From NCBI GenBank assembly GCA_019348475.1, contig JAHWJJ010000111.1, positions 1 through 10,565 of the forward strand: 10,565 nucleotides of DNA, in the 5' to 3' direction. Positions 1-6,077 of the stretch are shown piece by piece. Within the stretch, counting starts at the first letter, position 1; every line of letters begins with the position of its first letter. The notes beneath the pieces are model-generated. The model saw only the letters and a program-made list of their open reading frames with translations, ran no database searches and was not told where the DNA came from. Made by a program: the position numbers and the translations under genes. The stretch comes from Gemmatimonadota bacterium. GTDB lineage: Bacteria; Gemmatimonadota; Gemmatimonadetes; Longimicrobiales; Longimicrobiaceae.

Positions 1-2
1 CG

Positions 3-65
3 CCGCGGGGGGTGTGGGCTGTGCCCCCGCCGGCCCGGCCCGCGCGCCCACGCCACCCCCCGCGG
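3..65. repeat. long GC-rich inverted repeat (hairpin) beyond the chemoreceptor gene
   Basis: Positions 3-14 (CCGCGGGGGGTG) pair perfectly with 54-65. After a 3-nt bulge (51-53) the pairing resumes between 15-19 (TGGGC) and 46-50, giving 17 base pairs around a 26-nt C-rich loop. The hairpin starts about 55 bases past the stop of the minus-strand chemoreceptor gene, so it could end that transcript or protect its 3' end. There is no T-run on either side, so a classical intrinsic terminator is not proven. It lies at the window edge, and what follows on the left is unseen. Confidence 0.55.
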
Positions 66-85
66 AGCATGTTGGATCACCGCCG

Positions 86-132
86 CGGCCCCCCCCGGGG
101 GCCCCCCCACCCCGGGGCCCCTAGGGGGGTGG
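86..132. other. G/C homopolymer tract next to the chemoreceptor stop codon
   Basis: The stretch is almost only runs of C and G, including an eight-base C run (89-96) and a six-base G run (124-129). It can fold as CCACCCC (107-113) against GGGGTGG (126-132), overlapping the stop codon of the minus-strand chemoreceptor. Such runs are error-prone in sequencing, so the last few codons of that gene and its exact stop are less certain than the rest. Confidence 0.5.
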
Positions 133-2094
133 CGCCTCCCACATCCAACCCCGCGCCGCGGCCGGCGCGCGCCCCGTTGCCGGCGCGACGGCTCCTGCGT
201 CCGGTGCACCCGGAAGCCGGAAGCGGGCGGCCAGCTGCTGGAGTGTGCCGGCGTGGGTGGAGAGCTCCTCGGCGGTCGCGGACACCTCTTGCGCCGCCGC
301 CGCGTTGGATTCCGCCACGGCGCCCGCCCGGTGGATGACTTCGCGGGCGCTGACGGCGCTCCCACTCTGTGCCTCGGCGGCGAGCGCGACGGCCCTCGCG
401 TGCTCCGCGGTGGACCGCGTGCGTGGAACAAGGGTCTCGATCATGGAACGGGCCTCGTTGCTGGTCGCGATCCCCGCCCGCGCGGTCTGGTTGATCTCCG
501 CCGCGGCCGCATCGCTCAAGGTGGCGAGCTTCCGTACCTCATCGGCGACCACGGCGAAACCCCGACCGTGCTCACCGGCACGCGCGGCCTCGATCGCCGC
601 GTTGAGGGCGAGCAGGTTGGTCTGGCTGGCCACGTCGTTGATGATCCCGATCCGCTCCACGATCCGGCGGACCGACCCGACCGTGTCCTGAACCACCTCG
701 CCACCCCGCTCGGCGGCGGCGGCGCTCGCCTCGGCGTCGGCCTCCACCGCGGCCACGCGCCCGGCCACGTCCACCACGGAATCCAGGATCGTGGTCAGGG
801 CGGCCTCCGCGGCCGCGATGGACGCCGCCTGACCGGTCGTCCCGGAGGCCAGCTCCTCCGAGGCCTCGCTGAGGCTGTGCGCCGCGTGCGCGAGCGCGTC
901 GGCGCTCTGCTGCATCTCCCGCACGACCTCGCTGAGTCCGGCGGTCATCTCGGCGAAGGCGGTGCCCAGCCGGTCGCCCCGGGAGCGCGGCGTCACCGGG
1001 TCGGTCAGGTCTCCGCGGGCGATCCGACCGGCGGCCTCCGCGGTGGCCCGCAACGAGTCCAGCATCTCGGAGAACGAGCGGCCGAGCGCGTCGTCCGTGG
1101 ACCGGGGCCGGATCTCCGCGTCCAGATCGCCCTCGGCGACCCGGAGCGCGGCGGACGAGAGCGAGCGCAGCGACTCGGTCATCGAGCGGAAGGCGTGGCC
1201 GAGGGCGTCGTCATGCGACCTCGGAACCACCTCAACGTCCACCTGCCCGCGCGCCACCGCTTCCGCCGCCATCGCCATCGTCCGCTCAGCCTCCAGCATC
1301 CTCTCCATGGCCGCGGCGAGCCTGCCGATCTCGTCCCGGCGGCGCACCGGCGCGCCTGCGACGGCTTCGACGTCTCCCCGCGCCAGGCGCTCCGCCGAGC
1401 GCACCAGCCGCGCGACCGGTGCGGTGACCTGGCGCGTGAGAAGCGCCGAGAGGCCGGCGCCCACCACGAGCAGCGCGAGGAGGGAGAGCTGCAGCGCGAA
1501 CCGCGACTGCTCGGCCGCTTCCCCGGCGCGCGCCATGAGCGCGGCCGTGGCCTGCTCGTGGGCCGTCTCCAGGCGGTCGAGCGACTCGCGCAGCGTATCC
1601 TGGCGGGCGCGCAGCGCGGGCAGGAGCGCCTCACCCGGGTCGCGCTCGCCGGCGCGGAGCAGCCCGGCCATCCGGCTGCCGGTCCCGAGGAATGCCTCGT
1701 AGGCCGACCGCAGGCGGGCGGTCTCCTCCGCCGGCGCGTCGGGCAGCGCCTCGTACGCCGAGAGCCGCTCCCCCATCTGCTGCACGTTCTCCTCGTAGAA
1801 CCCGATCCACCGGGGCCGCGACGAGGCCTCCCGCGAGCTCAGGGCCTCGCTGATGCCGACCACCGCCTGGTACGAGTCGCGGTCGATGTTCAGGACGAGA
1901 CCCAGCCCGGCGATCTCGCGACCGCTCAGCCGGCGTGCCGCCGAGCGCTCCACCTCGGCGCTGCGTGCAACCGAAAGAAGCCCGAGCGTCGCCGCGAGTC
2001 CCAGGAGGAGGATGCTCGCCGAGAGCTTGAGCGCGAACGGCCAGTTCGCGGGCTGGGCGAAATCCGCCCAGCGCGCATGGGGAGTGCTTCGCAT
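121..2094 (-). CDS. methyl-accepting chemotaxis protein with four consecutive HAMP units
   Basis: This is a membrane chemoreceptor of about 657 residues that would signal to the CheA/CheW array. From the chosen start: TM helix at about 20-42; a periplasmic helical region of about 155 residues, probably a four-helix bundle sensor; TM2 at about 199-220; a first HAMP at 222-273 with the DEIGRL motif; then three shorter HAMP-like repeats to about 396, each carrying G-[DQ]-[LV]...PRS..D.LG..F. The signalling domain follows to about 624. Its hairpin tip (about 479-522) contains the hallmark [18 protein letters not shown] and [22 protein letters not shown] near the C terminus resembles a methylation region. 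No CheR-tethering pentapeptide ends the protein; it finishes in a proline-rich tail. The ATG at 2094 was chosen because the longer frame runs through the promoter at 2159-2187 and TM1 would sit too far inside. The leader has no good Shine-Dalgarno. No che genes are nearby and the ligand is unknown. Confidence 0.93.
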   Translation of the reverse strand: MRSTPHARWADFAQPANWPFALKLSASILLLGLAATLGLLSVARSAEVERSAARRLSGREIAGLGLVLNIDRDSYQAVVGISEALSSREASSRPRWIGFYEENVQQMGERLSAYEALPDAPAEETARLRSAYEAFLGTGSRMAGLLRAGERDPGEALLPALRARQDTLRESLDRLETAHEQATAALMARAGEAAEQSRFALQLSLLALLVVGAGLSALLTRQVTAPVARLVRSAERLARGDVEAVAGAPVRRRDEIGRLAAAMERMLEAERTMAMAAEAVARGQVDVEVVPRSHDDALGHAFRSMTESLRSLSSAALRVAEGDLDAEIRPRSTDDALGRSFSEMLDSLRATAEAAGRIARGDLTDPVTPRSRGDRLGTAFAEMTAGLSEVVREMQQSADALAHAAHSLSEASEELASGTTGQAASIAAAEAALTTILDSVVDVAGRVAAVEADAEASAAAAERGGEVVQDTVGSVRRIVERIGIINDVASQTNLLALNAAIEAARAGEHGRGFAVVADEVRKLATLSDAAAAEINQTARAGIATSNEARSMIETLVPRTRSTAEHARAVALAAEAQSGSAVSAREVIHRAGAVAESNAAAAQEVSATAEELSTHAGTLQQLAARFRLPGAPDAGAVAPATGRAPAAARGWMWEAPPP

Positions 2095-2158
2095 CGAGGC
2101 CTGCGGTGGAGAGGGAGAGACGAGGAGGGAGTCTGCTACGAAAACAAGTGACAGAGGG

Positions 2159-2187
2159 AGAATACTGGTGTTTACGTCCGGGGTCAA
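2159..2187 (-). promoter_or_regulatory. sigma70-type promoter for the chemoreceptor gene
   Basis: Read on the minus strand, TTGACC (2187-2182) is followed by exactly 17 bases and then TATTCT (2164-2159). That is five of six and four of six matches to the -35 and -10 consensus at optimal spacing. Transcription would begin near 2152, leaving a leader of about 57 bases. The leader is strikingly pyrimidine-rich and has no clear Shine-Dalgarno. The region is less GC-rich than its surroundings, as expected of a promoter. The rest of the 218-base gap up to the DUF4198 gene shows nothing else recognisable. Confidence 0.65.
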
Positions 2188-2312
2188 CGCCGCCCGCGCG
2201 GCGTCACTCGCCGCCGCACCGTGCCGACGATCTTCTTGTGCCGTTGCCGTGAAACGCCTCGCAGCCGGCGAGGGAAACCAGCAGGACCGGTGCGGTGCAG
2301 GCGCGTCCGTCG

Positions 2313-3626
2313 CTATGGTCTCCGTGCGCGTGAGGACCAGTGGATCGCCACGATCCGCCACCCTTCCGGATCCCGCCTCAACACCATCAGCTCCGCGCCC
2401 TGCGAGTTGATCGTGCGGCCGCGGTACTCCCCCAGCGTGGTGCTCGTGGAGGTCGCCCAGCCCACGTCACCCTTCACCTGCACGCGGATTGGAGAGCGGT
2501 CTCGTTCCACCGCCCGCGCGAAGGCCATATCGCCAGGCAGGTGGTGCGACCGGTACTCGCTCAGCGTCTCCACTCCACCGCTCTCCTGAACCACCACCTC
2601 GGGGGCGAGGAGCCGTAGCACTGCCGCGGTGTCCGCGGCGACGAGCCCTGCGTGGAACCGGTCCACCACGTCGGCGATTTCGGCGGAATCCGACCTCGCC
2701 CCTGGAACCGGCGTGCCCGGGACGGGGCCGGGTCCCGCGGCAGACGCCGAGCCGTCTCGCGTGCTTGCTCCAGCGCTGAAGACGAAGGAAACCCAGTGCG
2801 TGTCCCAGTCCGCTCCAGATCCGGCCGGGGCGGGTTCGATGTGAAGCGTTCGGACGTTCCAGAGACCTTCGCGGCCCACGGGAATCCGGGCGACGCCGCA
2901 CGCATCCGTATCGACCGTGACCTCCTGCGCCCGCTCGGCCGCGGCGGCCGGAGCTACGCCGGGACCCGCGGGAACCCCGCTCGCGTGGACTTTGATGCCG
3001 GCCAGCGGCTGACCGCGGAAGAGGAGGCGTACACTCAACGTATCGCCGGCCCGCAACGCCGCCGGGTCGGAGAGCGGGACGAACTCGAGCGGGTGGCCGA
3101 CCACCTGCTGGTACGCGCGAGGCCCGTTGCGGCCGACTTCGACCATCGTCTTCGCGTACTTGGCGTAGCGGCGGGTGATGCTGTCGACGGGGAGCTTTCC
3201 CTCCCGCTGGTAGCGTTCCAGCGCCTCGGGGGCTCCCTCGACGACCAGGTAGTTCCGAAAGCCCTCCGCGGACTCGCGCACCGAGCGCGGCCTGGTGGTT
3301 ACCGCGACGATCTTCTGCCCGGGTGTACGTACCGGCTGCCGGATCAGGAGCGACTGATCCGAGACCGAGAGGTCGCTGAGTGGTGTCGTGCCGGAGGCAT
3401 CCACGATCCGCGCATCCGCCACCCGATCGGGGGTGACCGCCACCTCGCTGGTGGGAAAGCGGCTGCTGGTCTGGCCCCGGACCTCCAGCACACTCCCCGG
3501 GGCGATCGTGAACGCATTCGGGATGAGCCAGAAGTCGTGCGCGGAGAGTGTTGCGGCCGTCGCGAGGAGGACCGTGATGCCCGCCGCCACACCGCGGAGG
3601 AGGCGGGACCGAATGAAGCAGGTCAA
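2313..3626 (-). CDS. secreted DUF4198 protein with C-terminal NTF2-like (SnoaL/DUF4440-type) domain
   Basis: This is an exported protein of about 437 residues. With the TTG start at 3626 the N terminus is a textbook signal peptide: basic FIRSRLLRG, hydrophobic core [15 protein letters not shown], then SA before HDFWLIP. The mature protein would begin with His30. Residues about 30-285 match the DUF4198 family (PF10670, 'nickel uptake substrate-specific region'): HDFWL, then [25 protein letters not shown] and [10 protein letters not shown] in order. A Gly/Pro/Ser-rich linker (about 285-314) leads to an NTF2-like fold (about 314-433) with [21 protein letters not shown] and a closing [12 protein letters not shown]. 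The family name hints at metal handling, but the role and ligand are unknown. TTG is preferred because GGGAGG lies 5 bases upstream. The alternative ATG at 3653 adds nine residues and has only a weak ribosome site. No transporter gene is adjacent. Confidence 0.85.
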   Translation of the reverse strand: MTCFIRSRLLRGVAAGITVLLATAATLSAHDFWLIPNAFTIAPGSVLEVRGQTSSRFPTSEVAVTPDRVADARIVDASGTTPLSDLSVSDQSLLIRQPVRTPGQKIVAVTTRPRSVRESAEGFRNYLVVEGAPEALERYQREGKLPVDSITRRYAKYAKTMVEVGRNGPRAYQQVVGHPLEFVPLSDPAALRAGDTLSVRLLFRGQPLAGIKVHASGVPAGPGVAPAAAAERAQEVTVDTDACGVARIPVGREGLWNVRTLHIEPAPAGSGADWDTHWVSFVFSAGASTRDGSASAAGPGPVPGTPVPGARSDSAEIADVVDRFHAGLVAADTAAVLRLLAPEVVVQESGGVETLSEYRSHHLPGDMAFARAVERDRSPIRVQVKGDVGWATSTSTTLGEYRGRTINSQGAELMVLRRDPEGWRIVAIHWSSRARRP

Positions 3627-3631
3627 GAGTA

Positions 3632-3637
3632 CCTCCC
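3632..3637 (-). promoter_or_regulatory. Shine-Dalgarno that selects the TTG start of the DUF4198 gene
   Basis: On the minus strand GGGAGG (3637-3632) is separated by five bases from TTG at 3626-3624. It is one of the best ribosome-binding sequences in the window. It supports a TTG start giving a compact signal peptide rather than the ATG at 3653, whose upstream sequence is only GGGGA-like. Confidence 0.6.
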
Positions 3638-3653
3638 GGTGAGAAAGCGGCAT

Positions 3654-4045
3654 GCCGTCCCCGGGTGGCGGTGCGTTCAGCGGCTCGGCTGCGTGGTCCG
3701 GGACGGCCAGGGTTGCCTCCGATTCCACTTCGGCGCCTTCCCGGGGGATGAGGTGATTCCGTGCGAGCACCGGGCAACGCCTGTGCCAGCATTCCTTTGC
3801 AGCCGCCCGGGATTACCGGGGAGCGGCCGGCGCTGCCGCCGCTTCAAGCGCTGCGATGCCGGGGCGCCACGAAGTGCGCAGGTCGGGGCTGTCCTGGTAG
3901 CGGTCGCCTTCGCCCCCGGGCCGGGCGGCGGCCGGAGCCGTTCCGCGGCCCAGCCGAAGCCCCGGCAAAGGTCATCCCCAGCGGCGCGCGGAGCCGGCGC
4001 CGACCCGCTCGAAAGCCCCACGGTGGCGCCGGTGCGTTTGCGGAA
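3654..4045. other. noncoding gap between the DUF4198 and four-helix membrane protein genes
   Basis: No convincing gene lies here. The small open frames are Arg/Pro/Ala-rich shadows without ribosome-binding sites or domains. A hairpin at 3994-4032 sits just past the end of the membrane protein gene. The promoter of the DUF4198 gene should lie between 3654 and about 3850 on the minus strand, but I found no -35/-10 pair good enough to report. Confidence 0.5.
3994..4032 (-). terminator. candidate hairpin terminator after the four-helix membrane protein gene
   Basis: CCGGCGCC at 3994-4001 and GGCGCCGG at 4025-4032 form a perfect 8-bp stem with a 23-base loop. The hairpin begins 13 bases past the minus-strand stop codon at 4046, where a terminator is expected. 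Only a short TTT follows, so it is weak as a classical intrinsic terminator. GC-rich DNA produces such stems by chance. Confidence 0.35.
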
Positions 4046-4561
4046 TCACGCCGCAACGCGGTGCTCGTCCCGGGGCTTCGCGCGGGCCCCGTACCACCAG
4101 GCGACGATCGCACCGAAGACGACGTGCGTGAGGATGTTCACCCAGTTGCGGCCGTTGGCGAACCACGGCCAGGGGCCGCCCGTCATCAGGTAGAACACGA
4201 ACGCGTAGAGGAGCAGCGCCGCCACCACGCCCACCGCGACCGCCGCCCCCGTCCCCAGGTTGCGGACGAGGAACGCGACCGCGATCGCGAAGAGGATCGA
4301 CGTGGCGAAATGGATCATCATCGCCACCATTACGACGCCGAAGTCGAAGCTCGCCGGGGGCGGGAGCACGTCCTTGCCCATCCCGATGGCCGCGATCATC
4401 CGCGGCGGCGCCCACATGCCCGGCGCAAAGCCGAACAGCGGCATCAGGAACATCTCCATCATCATGAACACCACCCCACCCACCACGCCCGCCCAGACGG
4501 CGGCACTCCAGTCGATGCCGCGCGCATCGCGGCGTTCCCGTTGAATCGCAAGCTCTGCCAT
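4046..4561 (-). CDS. small four-helix integral membrane protein, function unknown
   Basis: This is a 171-residue inner-membrane protein. Predicted helices lie at about 20-44 (AAVWAGVVGGVVFMMMEMF), 75-99 (VVMVAMMIHFATSILFAIAV), 104-128 and 140-158 (NILTHVVFGAIVAWW). Between helices 1 and 2 is a motif-like stretch, WAPPRMIAAIGMGKDVLPPPASFD, and a Met-rich helix 1 face (MMMEMFLM). Helices 2 and 4 each carry a His (MIHF, LTHV). I recognise the general look of a conserved bacterial membrane family but cannot name a function. The ATG at 4561 has GGAG 7 bases upstream; the longer open frame to 4708 crosses the palindromic operator and is rejected. A copy of the same palindrome found at the GntR/glucosidase divergent promoter lies 97 bases upstream, so the neighbouring regulator probably controls this gene. 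That may link it to the sugar module, but the link is inference. Confidence 0.8.
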   Translation of the reverse strand: MAELAIQRERRDARGIDWSAAVWAGVVGGVVFMMMEMFLMPLFGFAPGMWAPPRMIAAIGMGKDVLPPPASFDFGVVMVAMMIHFATSILFAIAVAFLVRNLGTGAAVAVGVVAALLLYAFVFYLMTGGPWPWFANGRNWVNILTHVVFGAIVAWWYGARAKPRDEHRVAA

Positions 4562-4600
4562 GGTCTCACTCCGGTCGAAAGGGTGGTCCATCCGGGCCGG

Positions 4601-4625
4601 CATGGCCGCGAGAAAACCGGCCATG
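4601..4625. repeat. 7-bp inverted repeat in the leader of the membrane protein gene
   Basis: CATGGCC (4601-4607) and GGCCATG (4619-4625) are perfect inverted copies with an 11-base loop, lying 39-64 bases before the start codon at 4561. It could be an RNA hairpin in the leader or a second protein-binding palindrome. It differs from the operator at 4659-4679. Confidence 0.35.
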
Positions 4626-4658
4626 GAGCCCCGTCGCCGCGACCGCAAAACGGGGACC

Positions 4659-4679
4659 TTGTTGCGAAAAGTGCAACAG
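4659..4679. promoter_or_regulatory. palindromic operator, copy 1 (upstream of the membrane protein gene)
   Basis: The left half TTGTTGCG and right half TGCAACAG are separated by the five bases AAAAG. TGTTGC and GCAACA are exact inverted copies. The site aligns base for base, with the same 21-bp length and spacing, to 5964-5984: 16 of 21 positions agree by eye. Two matching palindromes near a GntR-type gene, both in promoter positions, are the expected pattern for a winged-helix dimer's operator. It sits 97 bases before the start codon at 4561. Confidence 0.65.
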
Positions 4680-4772
4680 CCCGCTTTCGACAACAAAACC
4701 TGTGTCATCCAGGATTCCCGGGTGCCGCCGATTGACTTCCTGAGTCTTTCGCCGCTGCGCCCACCATCGACG

Positions 4773-4831
4773 GATGAAACCGCCGTTCAACTTCCGCCAG
4801 GGGCTTTGGGGGTAGGTGCGAGCCGAAGCGA
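4773..4831 (+). repeat. dispersed 59-bp repeat, copy A (degraded hairpin)
   Basis: This aligns without gaps to 10507-10565, with 49 of 59 positions identical by eye. Shared blocks include GTTCAAC, CAGGGG and AGGTGCGAGCC, and AGCGA at the end. In this copy the central stem has three mismatches (left arm 4790-4799, right arm 4808-4817), so it folds poorly. It lies about 100 bases past the 3' end of the first GntR gene, antisense to it. It is probably a REP-like intergenic element of this lineage. Confidence 0.7.
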
Positions 4832-4932
4832 GCGGAGGGGGCGCGCGCCGACCATGCTGCTGAAGACTGTCCGCACGTAACGGCTTTCCAATTCAGCGAG
4901 CCGCGGCACAGCGGCCGAGGCCCGGCGGCGGA

Positions 4933-5925
4933 TCAGCCCCGCGGGGTCGTCCGGCCGGTCTCGCCCGGGCGCGCGCTTCCGGTGGAGATCGCCTGGAGGT
5001 TGAAGCGGACGAGGAGCTCGATCAGTTCCTCCGCCGACTCGGTCGAAAGGACGCGCCCGCCCGGGACCGCCGTTGCCACGCCGATGTCGCCGACGCGAGC
5101 CCGAGCGGCGTGCGAAACGACCACGGCGCCGGAGCTGCCCAGGCGGCGTACCGCCTCCCGGTCCTCCGCGGCAACGAAGCGGATCCGGCTGGCGTCGTCT
5201 CCGCCAACCACCAGGCGCACCCGTTCGGCGAAGCGGGGGTCCACGTACACGACCGTCAGCTCTCCGGCCGCGGCCAGCCGCTGGAGCTCGCGCACGATGT
5301 CGGGGTGAAGCCGAACCACCATCAGCGGCTTGTCCAGGCGCTCGGCCAGCGGCCGTACGCGGGCGGCGTGGAACGCGGTCGTCACCAGGAGGTCCGCTTC
5401 GCGCACGGCCCGAGTTTCCTCGCCCCCCTCGAAGCCGGCGCCGAGCTGGCCTGCGTCCACGGGTGTCGTGAAAAAGCCGAAGTCCCGCCGCAACTCGTTG
5501 CAGATGGTTTCGAGCTGGTCGACCGTCGATTCGATGAAGGCGCAGCGCACGGGACTCGTGGCGATGCACTCCCGGGCGAAATCGGGAAAGCGCGGAAGCT
5601 CCATCTGCCGCAACCAGGACTCCCGGAGCACGCCGACCATCCACCGCGCCGTCTCTTCCAGCACCCGGCCGCCGAGGCGCTCATGCGGCGCGACGAACAC
5701 CCCCGCCCTCCCCCGCACCTCGACCAGCCCCTCGCCGGCGAGCGCCTCGTACACGCGGGTGACCGCCCGCAGGTCGAGGCCGGTTTCCAGGGCCAGGTCC
5801 CGGTAGGTGGCCAGCCGGTCGCCCGCGTGGAGGTGCCCCCCGTGCAGGCCACTGAGGATTCGCCCCCGCATCAGGTCCACCGCCTGCCGCTCCGTCCATT
5901 CCCGCGCCCGCTTCCGCTCGCTCAT
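4933..5925 (-). CDS. GntR-type transcriptional regulator with unusual effector region (first paralog)
   Basis: This is a 330-residue DNA-binding regulator. Residues about 12-81 form the GntR winged helix: GHLHAGDRLATYRDLA, recognition-helix stretch GLDLRAVTRVYEALA, then wing EGLVEVRGRAGVFVAP. Residues about 83-120 are helical. The rest (about 125-315) looks like alternating beta/alpha: CAFIEST, ADLLVTTAFHAARVRP, LMVVRLHPD, LTVVYVDPRF, GAVVVSHAAR and STESAEELIELLVRFNLQA. It lacks the FCD, UTRA or aminotransferase (MocR) signatures. I read it as an uncharacterised ligand-binding region; the ligand is unknown. The ATG at 5925 has CAGGAG six bases upstream, and the longer frame to 6039 would run through the operator. 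The gene is divergent from the glucosidase, with a palindrome between them, so autoregulation and control of the sugar genes are likely. A clear paralog sits at 9459-10436. Confidence 0.88.
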   Translation of the reverse strand: MSERKRAREWTERQAVDLMRGRILSGLHGGHLHAGDRLATYRDLALETGLDLRAVTRVYEALAGEGLVEVRGRAGVFVAPHERLGGRVLEETARWMVGVLRESWLRQMELPRFPDFARECIATSPVRCAFIESTVDQLETICNELRRDFGFFTTPVDAGQLGAGFEGGEETRAVREADLLVTTAFHAARVRPLAERLDKPLMVVRLHPDIVRELQRLAAAGELTVVYVDPRFAERVRLVVGGDDASRIRFVAAEDREAVRRLGSSGAVVVSHAARARVGDIGVATAVPGGRVLSTESAEELIELLVRFNLQAISTGSARPGETGRTTPRG

Positions 5926-5935
5926 CCGCCGCTCC

Positions 5936-5943
5936 TGCAACAG
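5936..5943. promoter_or_regulatory. extra operator half-site overlapping the GntR ribosome-binding region
   Basis: TGCAACAG here is identical to the right half of operator copy 1 and is the exact inverse of CTGTTGCA at 5964-5971, 28 bases away. On the minus strand it reads CTGTTGCA directly followed by GGAG, the Shine-Dalgarno of the GntR gene. It may be a secondary contact point for the regulator. A lone 8-mer could be chance. Confidence 0.4.
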
Positions 5944-5963
5944 GGTAGGTGGCCACGCGGAAT

Positions 5964-5984
5964 CTGTTGCAAGAAGTGATACAG
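5964..5984. promoter_or_regulatory. palindromic operator, copy 2 (GntR/glucosidase divergent promoter region)
   Basis: The left half CTGTTGCA and right half TGATACAG are separated by AGAAG. Six of eight half-site positions are symmetric, and the outer CTGT/ACAG is perfect. It lies 38 bases before the GntR start (minus) and 93 bases before the glucosidase start (plus), the classic place for a site controlling both genes. It has the same length and spacing as 4659-4679. I could not assign firm -35/-10 elements in the 152-base gap, although TATCAC on the minus strand overlaps the site and could be a -10. Confidence 0.68.
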
Positions 5985-6077
5985 GGAACACGGCTTGCGA
6001 ATGCTCCGCACTCCGTTGCCGCGTTACGCGGGCCTTCATTCGACCTCGTTGCCTCCAATGACGATCCGCTGCCGTCG

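Larger units (their letters stand above)
4562..4932. other. regulatory intergenic region between membrane protein and first GntR gene
   Basis: This 371-base gap holds, from left to right: an inverted repeat in the presumed leader of the membrane protein (4601-4625), a palindromic operator (4659-4679) and one copy of the dispersed hairpin repeat (4773-4831). About 100 bases beyond the repeat, up to the GntR stop codon, show nothing I recognise. No convincing coding frame is present. The promoter of the membrane protein must lie here, but no clear -35/-10 pair was found. Confidence 0.55.

Noticed and set aside
1966..1973. TGCAAC half-site-like sequence in the chemoreceptor gene
   Set aside because: It lies inside a coding region, has no matching second half at the right spacing, and is likely chance.
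253..2151. 632-codon plus-strand frame antisense to the chemoreceptor
   Set aside because: Its Arg/Gly-rich composition is that of a shadow frame, and the opposite strand has an unmistakable receptor with a promoter.
3677..4021. 114-codon minus-strand frame in the gap upstream of the DUF4198 gene
   Set aside because: It is rich in Arg, Ala and Pro without motifs, has no convincing ribosome-binding site, and contains one arm of the 3994-4032 hairpin.
2652..4193. 513-codon plus-strand frame across the DUF4198 gene and the gap after it
   Set aside because: No domain or ribosome-binding site was found, and it is antisense to the DUF4198 protein and to the end of the membrane protein gene.
5949..6077. 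Upstream ATG (5949) extending the glucosidase by 43 residues
   Set aside because: The extension covers the palindromic operator and has no similarity to the family. The conserved domain begins soon after the ATG at 6078.
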